From assembly GCF_042186555.1 (NCBI RefSeq), contig NC_133326.1:689049729-689113728 (forward strand): DNA of 64,000 nucleotides, given 5' to 3'. The stretch is from Aquarana catesbeiana (taxonomy: Eukaryota; Chordata; Amphibia; Anura; Ranidae). Position numbers and translations under genes: made by a program. Under the pieces are notes generated by a model, which made no database searches, was not told the origin of the DNA, and saw nothing but the letters and a program-made list of their open reading frames with translations. Below are positions 1 to 10,210 of this stretch, in pieces (the stretch's first letter is position 1; each line of letters opens with the position of its first letter).

Positions 1-3000
1 TGCAGAGTGGACAACAGGAGGTCAGAGGCTACGGAGGGGACATCAGGAGAGGTCAGAGGCATTGGAGGAGACGACAGGAGAGATCAGAGGCTGTGGAGGG
101 GACGACAGGAGAGGTCAAAGGCTGCAGAGGGGACAACAGGAGGTCAGAGGCTGCGGAGGGGACGACAGGAGGTCAGAGGCTGCAGAGGGGATGACAGGAG
201 GTCAGAGGCTGCAGAGGGGACAACAGAAGGTCAGAGGCTGCAGAGGGGACAACAGGAGAGGTCAGAGGCTGTAGAGGGGACGTCAGGAGAGGTCAGAGGC
301 TGCGGAGGGGATGACAGGAAAGGTCAGAGGCTGTGGAGGGGACGACAGGAGGTCAGAGGCTGCGGAGGGGATGTCAGGAGAGGTCAGAGGCTGTGAAGAG
401 GATGACAGGAGAGATCAGAGGCTATGGAGGGGATGACAGGCGATGTCAGAGGCTGCAGAGGGGACAACAGGAGGTCAGAGGCTGTGGGGGGACGATGGGA
501 GAGGTCAAAGGCATGCGGAGGGGATGACAGGAGAGGTCAGAGGCTGCGGAGGGGATGACAGGAAAGGTCAGAGGCTGCGGAGGGGACGACAGGAGGTCAG
601 AGGCTGAGGAGGGGACGACAGGAGAAGTCAGAGGCTGCAGAGGGGACGACAGGAGGTCAGAGGCTGCGGAGGGGATGACAGGAAAGGTCAGAGGCTGCGG
701 AGGGGACGACAGGAGGTCAGAGGCTGCGGAGGGGACGTCAGGAGAGATCAGAGGCTGCGAAGAGGATGACAGGAGAGATCAGTGGCTGTGGAGGGGACGT
801 CAGGAGAGGTCAGAGGCTGCGGAGGGGATGACAGGAAAGGTCAGAGGCTGCGGAGGGGACGACAGGAGGTCAGAGGCTGCGGAGGGGACGTCAGGAGAGG
901 TCAGAGGCTGCGAAGAGGATGACAGGAGAGATCAGTGGCTGTGGAGGGGATGACAGGAGAGGTCGGAGGCTGCAGAGGGGACAACAGAAGGTCAGAGGCT
1001 GCAGAGTGGACAACAGGAGGTCAGAGGCTACGGAGGGGACATCAGGAGAGGTCAGAGGCTGTGGAGGGGACGACAGGAGAGATCAGAGGCTGTGGAGGGG
1101 ACGACAGGAGAGGTCAAAGGCTGCCGAGGGGACAACAGGAGGTCAGAGGCTACGGAGGGGACATCAGAAGAGGTCAGAGGCTGTAGAGGGGATGATAGAA
1201 GAGGTCAGAGGCTGTGGAGGGGACGACAAGAGAGATCAGAGGCTGTGGAGGGGACGACAGGAGAGGTCAAAGGCTGCAGAGGGGACAACAGAAGGTCAGA
1301 GGCTGCAGAGTGGACAACAGGAGGTCAGAGGCTACGGAGGGGACATCAGGAGAGGTCAGAGGCTGTGGAGGGGACGACAGGAGAGATCAGAGGCTGTGGA
1401 GGGGACGACAGGAGAGGTCAAAGGCTACAGAGGGGACAACAGAAGGTCAGAGGCTGCGGAGGGGATGACAGGAGGTCAGAGGCTGCAGAGGGGATGACAG
1501 GAGGTCAGAGGCTGCAGAGGGGACAACGGAAGGTCAGAGGCTGCAGAGGGGACAACAGGAGGTCAGAGGCTACAGAGGGGACGTCAGGAGAGGTCAGAGG
1601 CTGCGGAGGGGATGACAGGAAAGGTCAGAGGCTGCGGAGGGGACGACAGGAGGTCAGAGGCTGCGGAGGGGACGTCAGGAGAGGTCAGAGGCTGCGAAGA
1701 GGATGACAGGAGAGATCAGAGGCTGTGGAGGGGATGACAGGAGATGTCAGAGGCTGCAGAGGGGACAACAGGAGGTCAGAGGCTGTGGGGGGACGATGGG
1801 AGAGGTCAAAGGCATGCGGAGGGGATGACAGGAGAGGTCAGAGGCTGCGGAGGGGAAGACAGGAAAGGTCAGAGGCTGCGGAGGGGACGACAGGAGGTCA
1901 GAGGCTGCGGAGGGGACGACAGGAGAGGTCAGAGGCTGCGGAGGGGACGACAGGAGGTCAGAGGCTGCGGAGGGGACGACAGGAGAGGTCAGAGGCTGCA
2001 GAGGGGACGACAGGAGGTCAGAGGCTGCAGAGGGGACAACAGAAGGTCAGAGGCTGCAGAGTGGACAACAGGAGGTCAGAGGCTACAGAGGGGACGTCAG
2101 GAGAGGTCAGAGGCTGCGGAGGGGATGACAGGAAAGGTCAGAGGCTGCGGAGGGGACGACAGGAGGTCAGAGGCTGCGAAGAGGATGACAGGAGAGATCA
2201 GTGGCTGTGGAGGGGATGACAGGTGAGGTCGGAGGCTGCAGAGGGGACAACAGAAGGTCAGAGGCTGCAGAGTGGACAACAGGAGGTCAGAGGCTACGGA
2301 GGGGACATCAGGAGAGGTCAGAGGCTGTGGAGGAGACGACAGGAGAGATCAGAGGCTGTGGAAGGGACGACAGGAGAGGTCAAAGGCTGCAGAGGGGACA
2401 ACAGGAGGTCAGAGGCTGCGGAGGGGACAACAGGAGGTCAGAGGCTGTGGAGGGGACCTCAGGAGAGGTCAGAGGCTGCAGAGGGGACAACAGGAAAGGT
2501 CAGAGGCTGCGGGGGGGACGACAGGAGAGGTCAGAGGGTGCAGAGGGGACGACAGGAGGTCAGAGGCTGCGGGGGGATGATGGGAGAGGTCAGAAGCATG
2601 TGGTGGGGATGACAGGAGAGGTCAGAGGCTGCAGAGGGGATGACAGGAGAGGTCAGAGGTTGCGGAGGGGACGACAGGAGGTCAAAGGCTGCGGAGGGGA
2701 CGCCAGGAGGTCAGAGGCTGTGGAGGGGATGACAGGAGAGGTCAGAGGCTGCAGAGGGGACGACAGGACATCAGAGGCTGCGGAGTGGACAACAGGAGGT
2801 TAGAAGCTACGAAGGGGACATCAGGAGAGGTCAGAGGCTGCGAAGGGGACGACAGGAGGTCAGAGGCTGCGGGGGACGACAGGAGAGGTCAGAGGCTGCG
2901 GAGGGGATGACAGGAAAGGTCAGAGGCTGCGGAGGGGATGACAGGAAAGGTCAGAGGCTGCGGAGGGGATGACAGGAGGTCAGAGGCTGCAGGGGGAAGA

Positions 3001-3296
3001 CAGGAGGTCAGAGGCTGCAGAGGGGACGACAGGAGAGGTTAGAGGCTGTGGAGGGGACAACAGGAGGTCAGAGGCTGTGGGGGGAAGACAGGAGAGGTCA
3101 GAGGCTGCGGAGGGGATGACAGGAGAGGTCAGAGGCTGCAGAGGGGACAACAGGAGAGGTCAGAGGCTGCGGAGGGGATGACAGGAGGTCAGAGGCTGCG
3201 GAGGGGACGACAGGAGGTCAGAGGCTGCAGAGGGAATTACAGGAGAGGTCAGAGGCTGCGGAGGGGACGACAGGAGAGGTCAGATGCTGCGGAGAG
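1..3296. repeat. G/A-rich minisatellite, 29/31-bp units
   Basis: About 110 head-to-tail copies of a unit reading GGTCAGAGGC, then TGCGGAGGGG, then ACGACAGGA, with or without an extra GA, giving 29- and 31-bp variants. Point variants (CGG/CAG/TGG, ACGAC/ATGAC/ACAAC/ACGTC) recur in ordered blocks, so the array grew by amplifying multi-unit blocks. The plus strand is almost all purine with G runs. The array runs off the left edge and decays near 3290 (GGAGAGGACGTTGG). Open frames of 130-204 codons occur in several frames only because the unit lacks stops on this strand; I do not treat them as genes. Confidence 0.95.
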
Positions 3297-3354
3297 GACG
3301 TTGGAAGAGGCGCACATCACCAGGCGAGCCCTCACTGAACGCTACTGCTTTACT

Positions 3355-3600
3355 TTTAAAAATGGCGCGTGCGTGTCACTGCGCATGCGCCTGCCTTTCC
3401 GAAAACTGCAGAGCGTGTACGGGCTTTCCCGAGCACAGCTAGCTTTGGAACAGCGCTGGCGCCTGCGCAGCTGCATGTCGTCCCGGCCCCGCAGCCATAT
3501 TTTTTCAGGCTCCGCTGCTCTCACAGCGGCCCCAAGGACAGCCAGGCAGCCGGCCCACTGGGAAAATTCCCGGTATCCCGGTAGGCCAGTCCGGCACTGC
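3355..3600. promoter_or_regulatory. CpG-rich segment with NRF1-like palindromes
   Basis: This non-repetitive segment is CpG-rich compared with its AT-rich surroundings. It contains TGCGCATGCGCC at 3380-3391, matching the palindromic NRF1 consensus, and a second similar site, GCGCCTGCGCAG, near 3459-3470. Such sites are typical of CpG-island promoters, and also of the 5' regions of some transposons. No downstream exon is recognisable before repeats begin at 3601, so a relic promoter or a transposon 5' end are both possible. Confidence 0.3.
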
Positions 3601-3745
3601 TAATAGGCGGCGCTTATTGGCAATGATAGGCGGCACTGATGGGCAGCACTGATGGGCAACACTAATGAGCGGCACTGGTGAGCACAGATTGGCCTCACTG
3701 ATGAGCACAGATTGGCATCACCTCTGGGCACTATTGGGGCTCCAC
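3601..3745. repeat. Short degenerate tandem repeat
   Basis: Units such as GGCACTGATGGGCAGCA repeat with variable 12-25-bp spacing and drift (GGCACTGGTGAGCACA). It abuts the CpG-rich patch on the left. Confidence 0.7.
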
Positions 3746-4030
3746 TGATGATCAGTGCCCTGATTATCTGTACCTGTGAGGAGATGCTGCTGATCGGCTC
3801 TCCTCACACTCTGTCAGTGTGAGGCGAGGAGAGATGATAAACGGCATTTCCTTGTTTACATGGGATCAGCTGTGATTGGCACAGCTGATCACATGGGTAA
3901 AGAGTCGCATCATTTACCGAGATCAGGGGGTGGCGCCATGTCCCAGTGACACAGCGCAACCGCGATCCTGCGCAGGCATGGTGAGACTGGGGTGACATTA
4001 TATGACGTCTTCCCAGAACAACAAAGCATC
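3746..4030. repeat. Dispersed-repeat segment with 11-bp stem hairpin
   Basis: No gene is visible. The stretch contains a perfect hairpin: GATCAGCTGTG at 3864-3874, a five-base loop, then CACAGCTGATC at 3880-3890. The wording (TTTACATG, CAGCTGATCACATG, a TATGACGTC stretch near 4000) is of the kind seen in frog dispersed repeats, but I cannot define its ends. Confidence 0.4.
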
Positions 4031-4089
4031 CCGCCCGCTCTCATTTGTCAGCTAATTTACAGCTAATTGTCTGGAGCTGCTTATTAGTG

Positions 4090-4640
4090 TATTCTGACAG
4101 CATTTGGAGCTGCTGTTAGAATACAATGTCCAAGTAGGGGATTCTAACATCTACCTTAGTTGTGTGGATGGCGGAATCTATGCCCAGTTTTAATCCTGAC
4201 CCTTTGCTATCTGCCTTTTATCCCCACATCCAACACCCTATTTCCACAGCAGGTATATTCCACAAAATCTATTCTCCTGCTTCCAAGAACCAGGACCTCA
4301 AACTGATGTACCCCTTAGAATGCGCACTCTATCTGTAACAAGCCTATCTCTGTCCTTGACCTTATTATGTCCATCCCTGGTAACTTACCTACCTGCTTAC
4401 CTGGCTGCCCTACTTTCTCTCCTCTGAAATACCCGCTATTATTCTTGGCGACTTTAACATCCCTGTGACTGCTAACACCCCTACTACCTCATATTAAGAC
4501 CTACAATAACACATCATTACTCACTCTGATGGTAACAATCTAGAATATGCATTCTCCCACCTCTGCACTCCTTGAAATCCCTCTAAACCCCCCTTCTCGC
4601 TCCCTGATAACAACCAGGGATGGGGTTCATGTTCACAACC
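4090..4640 (+). pseudogene. Possible LINE endonuclease fragment
   Basis: A short in-frame stretch at 4435-4467 reads A-I-I-L-G-D-F-N-I-P-V, matching the GDFN motif of LINE AP-type endonucleases, where the Asp and Asn are active-site residues. The surrounding frame is broken by stops and no reverse transcriptase follows, so this would be a small dead fragment. The call rests on one motif only. Confidence 0.3.
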
Positions 4641-4822
4641 ACCCAGAGGTCGTACAAACATTGAGTGTTCACAGTCTGGCAAACAAGTAAAAAAAATAAA
4701 ATGTTTGCTCACAGAATTGAGCCTGCAGTTGCAGCTGGAAATCATTAATTTCGAGTTAATACTATTAACGCCAGTAAATAAGAACTTCTTGCTAAGTGTT
4801 CGTAAGCATGTTTGGTTGCTAG

Positions 4823-5847
4823 TAGACATGTGCACTGCCAAAAAATTTGTTCATTTTCATTTTCGTTCCATTTGTTTATTTTTTTTTTCATTTTTCGGGT
4901 CATTCGTTATGATCGCAATTCGTACATTTGTAAATTCGTAAATTCGTACATTCGTACATTCGCACATTCGTATATTCGTAAATTCATAAATTCGTACATT
5001 CGGAAATTTGTACGTTCGCACATTCGTAAATTCATACATTCGTAAATTAGAAGATTCATATATTCGGAAATTCGTACATTTGTAAATTAGAAAATTCGGA
5101 AATTTGTAAAAATCGAAATTTGAAAATCCAAAAACCCGAAAATTCAAAAATCTGAAATAGTAACTAACTATTAAATTATAGGTATTGTAATTTCCTTTCA
5201 AATTTGTCTGTTAGTGAACGTAACGAATACAAATTTATCCCAAGTTATGAATTATCCGAAATAAGGAATGCTGCATCTAAACAAATGGAACGGAACAATT
5301 TAATAATAAATAATAATAATAATAAAAAGTTTTTTATTATTGTTATTTATAATTATTAACTCATTATGTTCCATTGGTTTGGATACGGCATTCGTTATTT
5401 CAGATAATTCGTAACTTGGGATAAATTTGTATGTGTTAAGTTTGCTAACAGCCAAATTTGAAAGGAAATTACAATACCTATAATTTAATAGTTAGTAATA
5501 GTTAAGTTATTATTAGTTAATTATTATTTCAGATTTCCAAATTTACGAATTTCCAAATTTACTAATTTACAAATGTACAAATTTATGAATTTATGCATTT
5601 ACGAATGCACGAATTTACGAATGTACGAATGTACGCATTTACGAATGTACGAATTTACGAATGTACGAATTTACGAATGTACAAGTTTACGAATGTATGA
5701 TTTAACAAATTTTCGAATATTCGAACTTATGAACATTCGAAAAAATTTGTTAAACGGGTTTTCGTTAATTTGGGTATTTCCGAATGAACGAATTTGTTGA
5801 AATTCATTAAAAAACAAATTCGGAACGAAACGAATTGCACGTGTCGA
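4823..5847. mobile_element. Fold-back hAT-like MITE (1-kb palindrome)
   Basis: Two arms of about 480-500 bp are reverse complements around an AT-rich centre near 5300-5345. The outer ends read TAGACATGTGCA (left) and TGCACGTGTCGA (right). The flanks are GTTGCTAG (4815-4822) and GTTGCTGG (5848-5855), an 8-bp target duplication with one mismatch, as expected for hAT elements. The arms are built from degenerate ATTCGTAA/ATTCGTAC units, so each arm is itself a tandem array running in opposite directions. No coding capacity is seen; short open frames reflect the repeat. Confidence 0.75.
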
Positions 5848-5959
5848 GTTGCTGGGGCGCAAGCAGCTGTATGCCTCTAGCCATCGAGGATGCTTTGCAA
5901 GCTAGCCACCAACATCCTAGCAACTGATGATGTTAACGGTTGCTAGAAAGCAAGTAGCT

Positions 5960-6434
5960 GTCGCCATCACCTCTTAGCGAGCTTAAAAATTCTCTCTTTC
6001 TGGGTTACTGCTGACTGAGATGCTGAATTAATGGTCCTGGATTGAGCAGTGTCATCGGTGTTTGAATATATCTGTGCAATCATCCATCCATTGCTTATCT
6101 CTACGATCTTCTGTGCAAGCAAAGGCCTTGGCTGGGCTATAATAGCCACATGCCTGGTTTTGCTTGCTATCTGGTAAGCGAGTTTTTCTTAAGGTGGTGG
6201 CACACTTATTGAACGAACTCACTGTGGTGTTAATGTTAGAAGAATTGATGATATTTAATGCACCTTTCTTGCCATATGAGAGATGGTCTCCATTTCTACA
6301 ATCAACTATTTGTAAATTGGACTTTGCGAGCTTGGCTTCTTCTTTCTGTTTTTCTGTGTATATCTCACATTGAGCTGCTGCTTATTGAATTTTGATTCTA
6401 GTGATTAATTTTTATTGATACTTTAGCGCAGTTT
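5960..6434 (+). repeat. Dispersed repeat shared with 36090-36330
   Basis: The segment around 6115-6230 (GCAAAGGCCTTGGCTGGGCT, then CATCTGGTAAGC-like and AAGGTGGTGGCAC) matches 36115-36200 in the same orientation. It ends in TTTAGCGCAGTTTTTTTCC, similar to the end of the other copy. No coding frame is recognised. A Penelope-type or SINE-type tail is possible but unproven. Confidence 0.6.
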
Positions 6435-7450
6435 TTTTCCACTTTAATACTGGGGTAATGGCTGCAGCTAGTTGCCATAACCCCGGTATTAAAATTTCTT
6501 CAGTTACCAGTCTTTCTGATAAAAGTGATCCGAGCAGCTGATTAGGCACTGGATCACTTGAAGAAGCGGTGGGAGGGGTCCCAACCCCCCCATCCCGACG
6601 CTTTCCAATGGTTCTCAGGTTTACCTGGCTCAATATGAAGCACAAGAACCAATCCGGTGGTTTTTCGGCAGCTGGCCATAGCGATACGCAGAGGAAAGAT
6701 TGTCTCTACTTATCTATAAGGCCTAAGAGGCCCAGATCGACGACTTGCATCACTTCCGGTTCACGGCAAATGTAAACAAGGCCATTTTTATTTTTAAGCA
6801 TCAGATCAATTTTTTTTTTTTTATCCGATGCTTTCCATTGTAGAGAAGAGATGTGGCATTTTATTGACCCCACATCTCTCAATTAAGAAGACTTGTAATG
6901 CCTTTTTTTTTATCACAAGGGATTACATTCCTTGTGATAGGAATAAAAGTGACAGATTAAAAAGAAAAAAAAAAAAAAAGAAAGAAAACAATAAAATAAA
7001 TTTCGAAAAAAAAAAATTAAAGCGCCCCCCAGTGCCCACTCGCAGTGGTGAATGCATACATCGGTCACGCCCACATATATAAACAGTGTTCACACCACAC
7101 ATGTGAGGTATTACCGTGAACAACCTAACAAGAGCAATAATTCTAGCACTAGACCTCCTCTGTAACTCTAAAGTGGTAACCTGTAAAGAATTTTAAAGCG
7201 TTGCCTATGGAAATTTTTAGGTACCGTAGTTTGGCACCATTTGGTAACATCATCTTTCACATTATACAAAAAAATCGGATTACATATTATGTTTTTAAAA
7301 AATTAAAGTGTATTTTTTCCCAAAAAAATGGAAAATCATTGATTGAAAACAACTGCACAAATACCGTGTGACAAAAAAATTGCAATGACCGCCATTTTAT
7401 TCTCTGGTTTTTACTTGTAAACAAAAAGTGTCAGAAAAGGCCTGGGGGCA
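6435..7450 (-). mobile_element. Non-coding dispersed repeat, inverted copy of the 18963-20035 family
   Basis: Read on the minus strand, the segment with CACATGTGTGGT, ATATGTGGGCG, CAGAGGAGGTCTAG and ATAATGTGAAAGATGA matches the plus strand at 19100-19480. It also has A/T tracts (6808-6823, 6965-7015). No protein is encoded. The left boundary is set where a different repeat ends (near 6434) and the right one where similarity fades; terminal repeats are not clear in this copy. Confidence 0.65.
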
Positions 7451-7999
7451 CATCTGGAAAGCTTGTCCTGAAAAAATTGTATGTTAGTGCAAATAAATAA
7501 AGTATCACGGACAGTATTCAGTTGTTTCTGTCGGAAGTGCACTACAGTCACTATAAAAATAAGCACCACTCCTATCAGTACCTTCATTCATTCCAGGGTT
7601 CAAGGTGTAATCTTGGACTATGACCTCTCCGGCTGTGGCACAGACTCTCCCCTCTGTGTTAATGCGAAGGAGAGGTGAAGAAGGCAAGGTTGTCGGTTCC
7701 CAGGAGAGATGTCATCGCTGCAGAATCATTTAAAGAAGGGGTAGGAGACCATCCGGACTCCGGTAGAAAAATGTATCTTTATACAGCAATTCAATTACAT
7801 GCTCTCATCAGATTGAAATAGACTTGTATTGAGCTTATGTCTCCCCCTTAGTAATGTGGAAGGATTATAGGTGACCTGGAGTGTACTTTGGCACTGCTTA
7901 GTCACCTGCTAGCTCATTTAAGGTATATAACCTGGAAATCAACCCAGTATTCATATATGTCCGCAGACACTAGTATAGTAGAGGATGGACATGGCAGCC
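7451..7999. other. No gene recognised
   Basis: The stretch has no supported coding frame and no repeat I recognise. It leads into the purine-rich start of the L1-type element. Confidence 0.4.
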
Positions 8000-8058
8000 C
8001 CAAGCAGGGGATTGCATTGCGAATAGGAACAAGCAGGCAAAAGACGCAGGAGGATTAA

Positions 8059-9640
8059 ATTAAGGCAGGGAAACAAAATGACTCTAGCCGGCTAAAAAGC
8101 AATGGGAGTAACAACCAGGGAGGCCCTAAAGCTCAGAATGGGGTTCAGAAGAAGAAAGAAGGAGGCGAACCACCAAGGGAAGAAGGGAGAAAATTGAATG
8201 ACTCGCGCTATATGGATATATGTGTGGCCAAATTTGTCACACAGAGAGCACTTGATACAATGTCAGTGAATATATAAACCATCTGTGTAGTGATATATCA
8301 CAATCAGTGCAAACAGATCACAAAAATGATCAATGAAACATAAAACATCAGTGCAATAATGTATCACAATCAGTGCAAACAATTAAAAAATGAAATCCAA
8401 ATAAAATACACTGGAAAGAAACCCATGTGAAGAAATCAAAAATAGTCCAAAAAAAAAGGAACTCAAGACAGAGTGAGTTTGGCAATCGCAGGTCTTGCAA
8501 CCGCATGGAACCTCAAATATGTAGAACCACCACCAAAAGTAAGAGCCTGGCCGCTTACCAGAACCCCATGACCCCCCGTTACAGAGGGTCTAAAGGAGCT
8601 TTTGAGATCCTAGTAATCCGGACTTCCCAGGGACGGAGATGGAGCGGAGATGGGAATGGAAGCTGGAAAAGGGCATCAGGTGCTGGAGTAGAGATGGATG
8701 GATCCACAAGAAGGGGGCTCAACCCTCAGCATAGTGGTGTCATCATAGGAGAGAAAAAAGGGAGGGCTCCTTCTCCTCATGTGTTCAGACAGAGAGCACT
8801 CTGTGTGACAAATTTGGCCACACATATATCCATATAGCGCGAGTCATTCAATTTTCTCCTTTGTTTATTTATGTGTTTGTGTCACATTTAGACATCGCTG
8901 CTTTTTTAATATAATTTTAGACACTTTGAAGCGCAATTTTTTATATATATTTTTTTCTGTCACCAAGGGAAGAAACCCCACAATCAATGGGAGCTCAGGA
9001 GGAAGTCCTGGCAATTAAAGAGATGCTGGCGGAGATGCTGGTAAAAATGGAAATATCGTTAAAAGTAGACATTGCCGCATTAAGGTCAGATATTGGGCAA
9101 GTCCTAGGAAGGGTTGAAGAGTTAGAGGGGAGACTGGACGATCATGATCAAAGATTGGAGAATATAAATGAACAGATTAAAACCCTGCAGCTAACAAATA
9201 GAGCCCTCCTATATAAGTTGGAGGACCAAGAGAACCGGAGCTGACGTAAAAATCCGTGAATAAATGGTCTCCCAGAGAAGCATGGTAATGAGGAACTGTT
9301 AAAAGTGATAGAAGAGCTGTTTAACCCCTTGCAGGAGAGAGAAATGACAGAGATATTGAAAATCGATAGAGTGCACAGGATTATTAGGTATCCTACCCAG
9401 AGGACAGAGAGTCCAGGAGATGTCATAGTAAGGTTTCACTATGTGGAAGAAAAATCCAAAATATGGGGAAAATGCGGAATGCATCAGGAATTTTTTATGA
9501 AGGAGATTTTTTCTGATTTATCAACACAGACTTTAATGAGAAGGAGACTCCTTAAACCTTTAACAGAGCTAATGAGGATATCAAATATATCTTATCAATG
9601 GGGTTTTCCAGCCTGCCTCAAAGAAAAGAAAGATGGCTGA
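8059..9640 (+). pseudogene. LINE ORF1 (L1-type RNA-binding protein), split by an insertion
   Basis: The coding sense runs from about 8059 to 8184, resumes in the same frame at 8975, and includes a coiled-coil-like segment (8987-9244, heptads such as VEELEGRLDDHDQRLENI). After a frameshift it gives the RRM and C-terminal domain (9305-9640: IDRVHRIIR, VIVRFHYVEEK, then the closing YQWGFPACL). These are hallmarks of L1-type ORF1 proteins, which coat LINE RNA. The conserved NRR-type motif after the coiled coil is cut by a stop at 9242-9244. No intact start codon is visible; a TAA lies at 8056-8058. Confidence 0.8.
8185..8960 (+). mobile_element. Insertion with 14-bp target duplication and offset inverted repeats
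   Basis: The host sequence CACCAAGGGAAGAA is present on both sides (8171-8184 and 8961-8974), and removing the insert plus one copy restores the ORF1 frame. Its first about 60 bp (from AGAAAATTGAATGACTC, 8188) reappear inverted at about 8798-8860, which lies 100 bp before the right end. The right tail reads ACACTTTGAAGCGCAATT then T/A runs. A 14-bp duplication suggests target-primed reverse transcription rather than cut-and-paste transposition. No coding frame is convincing. The family is not identified. Confidence 0.75.
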
Positions 9641-10210
9641 ACGGCAGTCTTAAGATCTCCAGAAGAGTTGACGGACTTCTGCCATAAACTGAACATTTTA
9701 CCCCCCCCCTTACCAGGTTGGGGGGAGGGGGAAAGAGCTTTGCCTCCCCAGGGCAACGTGAGATGGACTGTAGGGGCAGGAAGAGATGGGGGGACGGGGA
9801 GGGGGTCTCACATAGAGGAAGCTCTGATTGCTAGGGAAAGAGCAGGGAAACACTGAAGGTAAAATGTAAATAAAGGATAGCGATGGGGGGTGAGTGGGGT
9901 TATGGGGGGGTTGGGGGTACTGGTAGGGGACTTAGAGGTGTCAGATGCAGGTGTCCCATGGAAGATATGGAGATGAGGCGACATCGGGATAATGTTGGCT
10001 GGGTCCATATATTGAACAGAAAGAGGGAACCTGTCCAGCCTTTTTTATTGTTCCAGATGGGGGGGGGGGTTGGGGGGATTGGGGGCTCTAGGGGTGGTGT
10101 TTTTTTAATTTTCTCTTCGTTCTTCTCCTCCTTCTTTCCCTCTCTCTTCTTCCTCTATGCTCTTTTGTTGCTTCCTCCGAACAAGCAGACGCCGGTCCCT
10201 GTACTGAATC

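Noticed and set aside
7..3603. Many plus-strand open frames of 60-204 codons in the minisatellite
   Set aside because: They are translations of the 29/31-bp repeat in several frames, have no start context or domain, and exist because the unit lacks stop codons.
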